Source of the DNA: Baffinella frigidus
Taxonomy: Eukaryota > Cryptophyceae > Cryptomonadales > Baffinellaceae
Direction of reading: 5' to 3'
NCBI GenBank assembly: GCA_026770585.1
Contig: MU647229.1
Location: 93,365-123,966, forward strand
Length of the DNA stretch: 30,602 nt
This document shows, piece after piece, positions 28,001 through 30,602 of this stretch. The stretch's first letter is position 1, and each line of letters starts with the position of its first letter. The position numbers were made by a program, and so were the translations under genes. The notes beneath the pieces are model-generated. The model worked only from the letters and a program-made list of their open reading frames with translations. It was not told where the DNA came from and did no database searches.

Positions 28001-29782
28001 CAGGATTCCAGGTGGCGGGTTTCGAATGTCGGGATTCGGGATTCGAGATCCGGGATTCGGGATCCGGGTGTCAATTTTCAGGATTCAAATTTCGGGATTC
28101 GGGTTGCGATTCGGGAGCCGGGCTTCCCACTCGAGGCTAGAAAGGTGACTATTTTAAAACAGGATTTCTTTTACAAGTGAAGAGGAAAAAAGAAGCGTGT
28201 AGTAATTTTCACACAAATAGGGGCGTTTGGTCACGTAGCTCAAGGAATTCCTTGAGCTACGTGACCAAGCCTGCCCGTGACTGGTACTAAATTTAACAAC
28301 CCCACATTTAACATACTCCCTCTTTCAGCCTCGAGTGGTCGGGTTGCGGTTCGGGCGTCGGGTTTAGAATTTCGGGCTTCGGGTTTTGGGTTTCAGGTTG
28401 CATTTCGGGATGTGGAATTTGGTTAACCGAGTCGTGCGCCGTAGCCTGATTGCCCTCAACCTGGTTGAGGGATTAGGGTTCAGGGTTTAGGGTTCAGGGT
28501 TTTGGGTTTGGTTTTTAGGATTGGGGTCTAATGTTTAGAGTTTTAGGTTTAGGGTCTCATGCTTAGGGTTTAGGGTTTAGGGTTTAGGGTTTAGGGTCCA
28601 GGATTTATGGTTTATGGTTTGGGGTTTAGGATTAAGGGTTTAGGGTTTGTGGTTTGTGGTTTAGGGTTTAGAGTCTAATGTTTGGGGGTTGGGATTTAGG
28701 GTTTAGGGTTTAGGGTTCAGGAGTGATTGTTTGGGGTTGAGGGTTTAAGGTGTAGGGTTTATGGTTTATGATTTATGGTTTAGGGCTTGAGGTTTAGGTT
28801 TCTCGGGTTTGGGGTTTGGAGTTTAGGGTTTGGGATTCAGGGTTTAGGGTTTACCTTGCGCAGCTGCAGCACGGCCTTCTCGAGTAACGCAACCTGGGTA
28901 AGGGTTTGGAGTTTGGGGGTTTGGGGTGTGGGGTTTGGGGTGTGGGGTTTGGGGTTTGGATTGTTGGGTTGGGGTTTGAGGTTTGGGGTTCTGGTTTGTG
29001 GGTTCTGGTTTCTGGGTTTCGGGTTCCGGGTTCCGGGCTTGGTGTTTGGTGTTTGGTGTTCGGTGTTTGGTGTTTGGTGTTCCGGGTTCGTAAGTGGACA
29101 AACATCTGTCGTAAGTGGAAAAACAACAGATTCGCGGGTTCGTAAGTGGACAAACAACTTTAGGGTTCGCGGGTTCGCACCGTGACAGGCAGCGGGTGCG
29201 CTTTGCCCTCAGCCTTGCGTGTCGCGTCGCGTAGCGGGTGGTTGATGCCTGGTTTGGGGTTTGGAGTTTAGGATTGAGGGTTGAGGTGTTAGGTCTTAGT
29301 GTTTGGGGTGTAGGGTTTCGGGTTTTGTGTTTAGAATTTGGGGTTTGGGGTGTAGGGTTTCGGGTTTGGGCTCGGGGTTTGGGTTTAGGGTGTTGTTGAT
29401 GCCTGGTTTGGGGTTTGGGGTTTAGGGTTCAAGGTTTAGGGTGTAGGGTGTAGGGTTTAGGGTATGGGTTTGGAGGTTTGGGGTTGCTTTTGAACGGTTG
29501 TGTAATATGGATTCTGATTTGAACTGAATCATGGTGTTGTGCTATCTTAAGGATGGTATTGGTCACGTAACTGTCATCTTAGCCTTCACGTCACGTTAAA
29601 ACAGCACATAGTTGCCCCTAAGATAGCATAAAATATTTTCAATTAAATCAAAATTCATAGGGTTTAGGGTTTGGGGTTTGGGGTTTGGGGTCTGGAATTT
29701 AGGGTTTGGGGTTCAGGGTGTATGCTTTTGAAGGCGACGGTAGTGTAGAGGCGCAGCGCCAGCACATGCTCCCGACCCAGCC
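24991..29782 (-). CDS. Mono-ADP-ribosyltransferase (R-S-ExE) domain protein, ten mini-exons (5' partial)
   Basis: Ten minus-strand exons join in one frame with matched phases (+1/2-nt at 29726/29248, +2/1-nt at 27889/26834, the rest phase 0). The product fits an ART fold that moves ADP-ribose from NAD+ to a protein side chain. An N-terminal helix region (LALRLYTTVAFK, INHPLRDATRK) precedes the catalytic Arg in LYRGL (27966-27968). The strand with Ser is in GGTELAPMSTT (27897-27899), followed by DLKLALQY and RTKGFMGRGA. The Glu pair E-S-E ends DIAFLSAFPAESE (25840-25848), followed by PLTYL. R-S-ExE is the signature of arginine-specific, cholera-toxin-like ARTs rather than PARPs (H-Y-E). Fewer than 200 residues are visible; upstream exons lie past the right edge. 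TAA directly follows the last exon, so the gene may end here or splice on. The target protein is unknown. Confidence 0.85.
25127..25290 (+). repeat. CTCTCTGTAAAGCGAC tandem in CT-rich intron
   Basis: Four copies of a TCTCTGTAAAGCGAC-like core spaced 35-60 bases apart in pyrimidine-rich sequence, between ART exons 9 and 10. Confidence 0.7.
25318..25398 (-). CDS. ART exon 9
   Basis: 81 nt, phase 0 to 0, acceptor TTTTCAG, donor GTCACC. Encodes VVFSPLTYLGAVREKDENGV then EQPKKPQ. PLTYL directly after ExE is the hallmark of this ART class. The start is duplicated at about 25467-25488, behind a second strong acceptor (TTTTCAG then GTGGTGTCC). Confidence 0.9.
25840..25878 (-). CDS. ART exon 8 (ExE catalytic loop)
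   Basis: 39 nt, phase 0 to 0, acceptor GCAG, donor GTTCGC. Encodes DIAFLSAFPAESE. The last three residues are the E-x-E motif: the first Glu orients the acceptor and the second is the invariant catalytic Glu. Both are intact. Confidence 0.9.
25890..26395 (+). repeat. TTGAGGG / TTTTGGG / GTGTGGG arrays
   Basis: Successive local blocks: TTGAGGG, TTGATGG, TTTTGGG, TTTGGGA, then seven GTGTGGG units near 26288-26332. They fill the intron between ART exons 7 and 8 and give a long spurious open frame on both strands. Confidence 0.9.
26440..26484 (-). CDS. ART exon 7
   Basis: 45 nt, phase 0 to 0, acceptor TCAG, donor GTCAAC. Encodes VILRLRTKGFMGRGA, a central beta strand and turn leading to the ExE loop. 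Confidence 0.88.
26607..26775 (+). mobile_element. Short relative of the 18365 element
   Basis: Shares CCACACAGAGGGCCACGAAGG, GGCCCAAATCGGGC, CTATGTCCCT...CCGTAGGG and GGTTATTCAAAATCCCTTCG in the same order. It lies just downstream of ART exon 6. Shorter pieces are at 8905-8985, 10228-10270 and 11205-11275. Confidence 0.6.
26792..26834 (-). CDS. ART exon 6
   Basis: 43 nt, acceptor CCAG, donor GTAAAT. One base completes Arg; ends in phase 0. Encodes DLKLALQYCASEHA, the helix that in this ART class directly follows the MSTTR strand. Confidence 0.88.
26835..27150 (+). repeat. TTTAGGG array
   Basis: Directly upstream of ART exon 6, including about eight perfect TTTAGGG units at 27089-27138. Confidence 0.92.
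27444..27483. repeat. 40-bp hairpin with 17-bp perfect arms
   Basis: GATATCATAGGGGTGGG, a 6-base loop, then its exact reverse complement. It is followed by a 26-bp direct repeat (TACGCCGAGGCTAATAGAGC unit twice, 27484-27535). Confidence 0.9.
27692..27751 (-). CDS. ART exon 5 duplicate (lacks LYRG)
   Basis: 60 nt, acceptor CCAG, donor GTAAAA. Encodes LAEKFFAKGGTELAPMSTT. It repeats the second half of exon 5 but lacks the Arg strand. Its first base completes exon 5's Arg codon and it ends in the same phase, so including it between exon 5 and exon 6 keeps frame. Replacing exon 5 with it would shift frame and lose the catalytic Arg. It could be a cassette exon or a decaying copy. Confidence 0.6.
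27889..27980 (-). CDS. ART exon 5 (catalytic Arg and STT motif)
   Basis: 92 nt, acceptor GCAG, donor GTTAAA, phase 0 start, ends two bases into an Arg codon. Encodes VDLYRGLANRSIPAEFLA then KGGTELAPMSTT. It holds the Arg of R-S-E in LYRG and the Ser in APMSTT, so it is the core catalytic exon. Confidence 0.9.
28227..28268. repeat. 42-bp perfect palindrome
   Basis: Two 21-base arms (TTGGTCACGTAGCTCAAGG then AA) meet without a loop at GAATTC. The TTGGTCACGT start recurs near 29563, 24393 and 22854. Confidence 0.9.
28428..28460 (-). CDS. ART exon 4
   Basis: 33 nt, phase 0 to 0, acceptor CCAG, donor GTTAAC. Encodes VEGNQATAHDS, the linker before the Arg-containing strand. Confidence 0.78.
28470..28850 (+). 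repeat. TTTAGGG-type array
   Basis: Mostly TTTAGGG with TTTATGG variants, filling the intron between ART exons 3 and 4. Confidence 0.9.
28855..28893 (-). CDS. ART exon 3
   Basis: 39 nt, phase 0 to 0, acceptor CCAG, donor GTAAAC. Encodes VALLEKAVLQLRK, a short helix that typically precedes the catalytic Arg strand. Confidence 0.85.
28900..29095 (+). repeat. TTTGGGG / GTTTGGT array
   Basis: TTTGGGG units pass to TTCTGGG, TTCCGGG and GTTTGGT. It also contains a 42-base direct duplication around GGTTCGTAAGTGGACAAACA (about 29085-29155). Confidence 0.88.
29181..29248 (-). CDS. ART exon 2
   Basis: 68 nt, acceptor CCAG, donor GTGCGA, ends in phase 0. Encodes INHPLRDATRKAEGKAHPLP then VT. In this class N-x-P/x-L-R follows the LYTT helix, and HPxPVTV leads into the next helix. 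The first few codons are duplicated at about 29392-29404. Confidence 0.85.
29540..29628. repeat. Imperfect inverted repeat, TGCTATCTTAAGG ends
   Basis: TGCTATCTTAAGG at the left and CCCCTAAGATAGCA at the right, enclosing TTGGTCACGTAAC and a second GTCACGTTA inversion. AT-richer than its surroundings. Confidence 0.7.
29726..29782 (-). CDS. ART exon 1 (LYTT helix, GC donor)
   Basis: 57 nt, acceptor CCAG. The donor reads AAAA then GCATAC, a second GC-AG intron, and the join makes Ser before INHPLRD. Encodes LGREHVLALRLYTTVAFK. The LYTT helix is the conserved N-terminal element of this ART class. Degenerate copies of its start (REHG) lie upstream at about 29985-30015 and 30284-30320. Confidence 0.8.
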
Positions 29783-29790
29783 CTGGAATT

Positions 29791-29985
29791 GGGTTTAGGG
29801 TTTAGGGCTTAGGGTTTAGGGTTTAGGGTTTAGGGTTTAGGGTTTAAGGTTTAGGGTTCAGGGTGTAGGGTTTGGGGTTTGGGGTTTGGGGTTGAGGGTG
29901 TAGGGTGTAGGGTGTAGGGTTTAGGGTTTAGGGTTTAGGGTTTAGGGTTTAGGGTTTATGGTTCAGGGTTTATGGTTTAGGGTTC
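29791..29985 (+). repeat. TTTAGGG / TTTGGGG / TGTAGGG array
   Basis: Three homogeneous blocks in sequence upstream of ART exon 1, the longest TTTAGGG runs being about six units each. Confidence 0.92.
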
Positions 29986-30055
29986 AGCGCCAGCCCGTGC
30001 TCCCGACGATGCCCTGGCCCTAGGTGCTTCGTCCCTCTCAATCTCTGTCGCGCGC

Positions 30056-30130
30056 GTGCTCTCCCTCTCTCTCTCTCTCCCTCTCTCCCTCCCTCCCTCC
30101 CTCCCTCCCTCCCTCTCCCCCTCTCTCTCG
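30056..30130 (+). repeat. CT / CCCT microsatellite
   Basis: CTCT run, then about eight CCCT units, then CT again. Confidence 0.92.
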
Positions 30131-30345
30131 CACAACCATGACGCATCCGCTGTCGAGCATCCGCTGTCGAACGAAGTTTTTGAAAGCCAGATCCGGATTC
30201 CGGACCTGGCTTTTCATTTCACAGTCCATTTCCTCAAGGATGCAGGTGATTTTTTTGCCCCCCTCTCACTCGGCAGCGGCAACGCAACGCCCATGCTCCC
30301 GCCGCAGCCCTAGCCCCAGGTGTGGAGGTGCTTTGTCTCTCTCAC

Positions 30346-30406
30346 TTAAACCCTACACCCTACACCCTACACCCTACACCCTACACCCTACACCCTACAC
30401 CCTAAG
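30346..30406 (-). repeat. CCCTACA array, inverted orientation
   Basis: Eight near-perfect CCCTACA units, C-rich on the plus strand, like the array at 8289-8335. Confidence 0.93.
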
Positions 30407-30497
30407 CCCAGAACCTGCGAGCTTGGCGCTGGGGTGGTCAAGGAAGTCATCGATTCGCATGCCTCGCTTCTGCCCTGTGACGGGATCGACCTGTTTC

Positions 30498-30602
30498 AGG
30501 GTTTGGGGTTTGGGGTTTGGAGTTTGGGGTTTGGGGTTTGGGGTTTGGGGTTTGGGGTTTGGGGTTTGGGGTTTGGGGTTTGGGGTTTGGGGTTTGGGGT
30601 TT
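30498..30602 (+). repeat. TTTGGGG array at window end
   Basis: About fifteen almost perfect TTTGGGG units running off the edge. It is an intronic-type variant, not necessarily a chromosome end. Confidence 0.93.

Noticed and set aside
28787-29185. Plus-strand 132-codon frame rich in GFGVWG
   Set aside because: It is the translation of heptamer units (7 bases read in 21-base periods). Real exons lie on the opposite strand here.
30498-30602. Chromosome end (telomere) at the right edge
   Set aside because: The same kind of heptamer arrays occur throughout the window between exons, and the variant here (TTTGGGG) differs from the commonest unit. A telomere cannot be excluded but is not supported.
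1-30602. tRNA or rRNA genes
   Set aside because: No cloverleaf with A/B boxes and no recognised rRNA core was seen on either strand by eye. A tRNAscan or Rfam search was not possible.

Overview
This window looks like nuclear DNA of an intron-rich microbial eukaryote, probably an alga or related protist. It has many very short exons with GT-AG junctions, no compact operons, foldback elements, and telomere-like heptamers of the TTTAGGG (Arabidopsis) type spread through almost every intron. The lineage cannot be settled from the sequence; chromerid, dinoflagellate-like, haptophyte or prasinophyte hosts all remain possible. There is an 842-base run of N at 12386-13227.

Most long open reading frames here are artefacts of the heptamers, because a 7-base repeat without stops reads open in several frames. 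The real coding signal is on the minus strand, in exons of 27 to 189 bases with AG acceptors, GT (twice GC) donors and matching codon phases. Reading right to left there are two coding chains. (1) At 29782-24991, ten mini-exons encode most of a mono-ADP-ribosyltransferase (ART) domain with the R-S-ExE signature: Arg in LYRG, Ser in APMSTT, and E-S-E at the end of FLSAFPAESE. An in-frame TAA lies at the end of the domain. The 5' part of this gene lies beyond the right edge. (2) At 16699-83, twenty-two mini-exons keep one reading frame. They encode a SPRY/B30.2-like domain (five exons, 16699-13905), then helical leucine-rich segments, two Gln-rich exons and more helical segments, and run off the left edge. 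The protein family after SPRY is not recognised with confidence.

The region between them (17.2-24.8 kb) has little recognisable coding sequence: one orphan minus-strand exon-like segment (19154-19291), an uncertain plus-strand ORF (19070-19813), and several families of short inverted-repeat elements (MITE-like) and dispersed repeats.

The most unusual feature is the repeat organisation. Nearly every exon is accompanied by one to seven decayed extra copies of itself, in tandem and in the same orientation, separated by heptamer arrays. Each intron tends to carry its own locally uniform heptamer variant (TTTAGGG, TTGAGGG, TGTAGGG, TTTCGGG, TTTGGGG, GTGTGGG, CAGCGTT and others), almost always C-rich in the transcript. 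This suggests a gene that grows by local exon-plus-intron duplication through telomere-like repeats.
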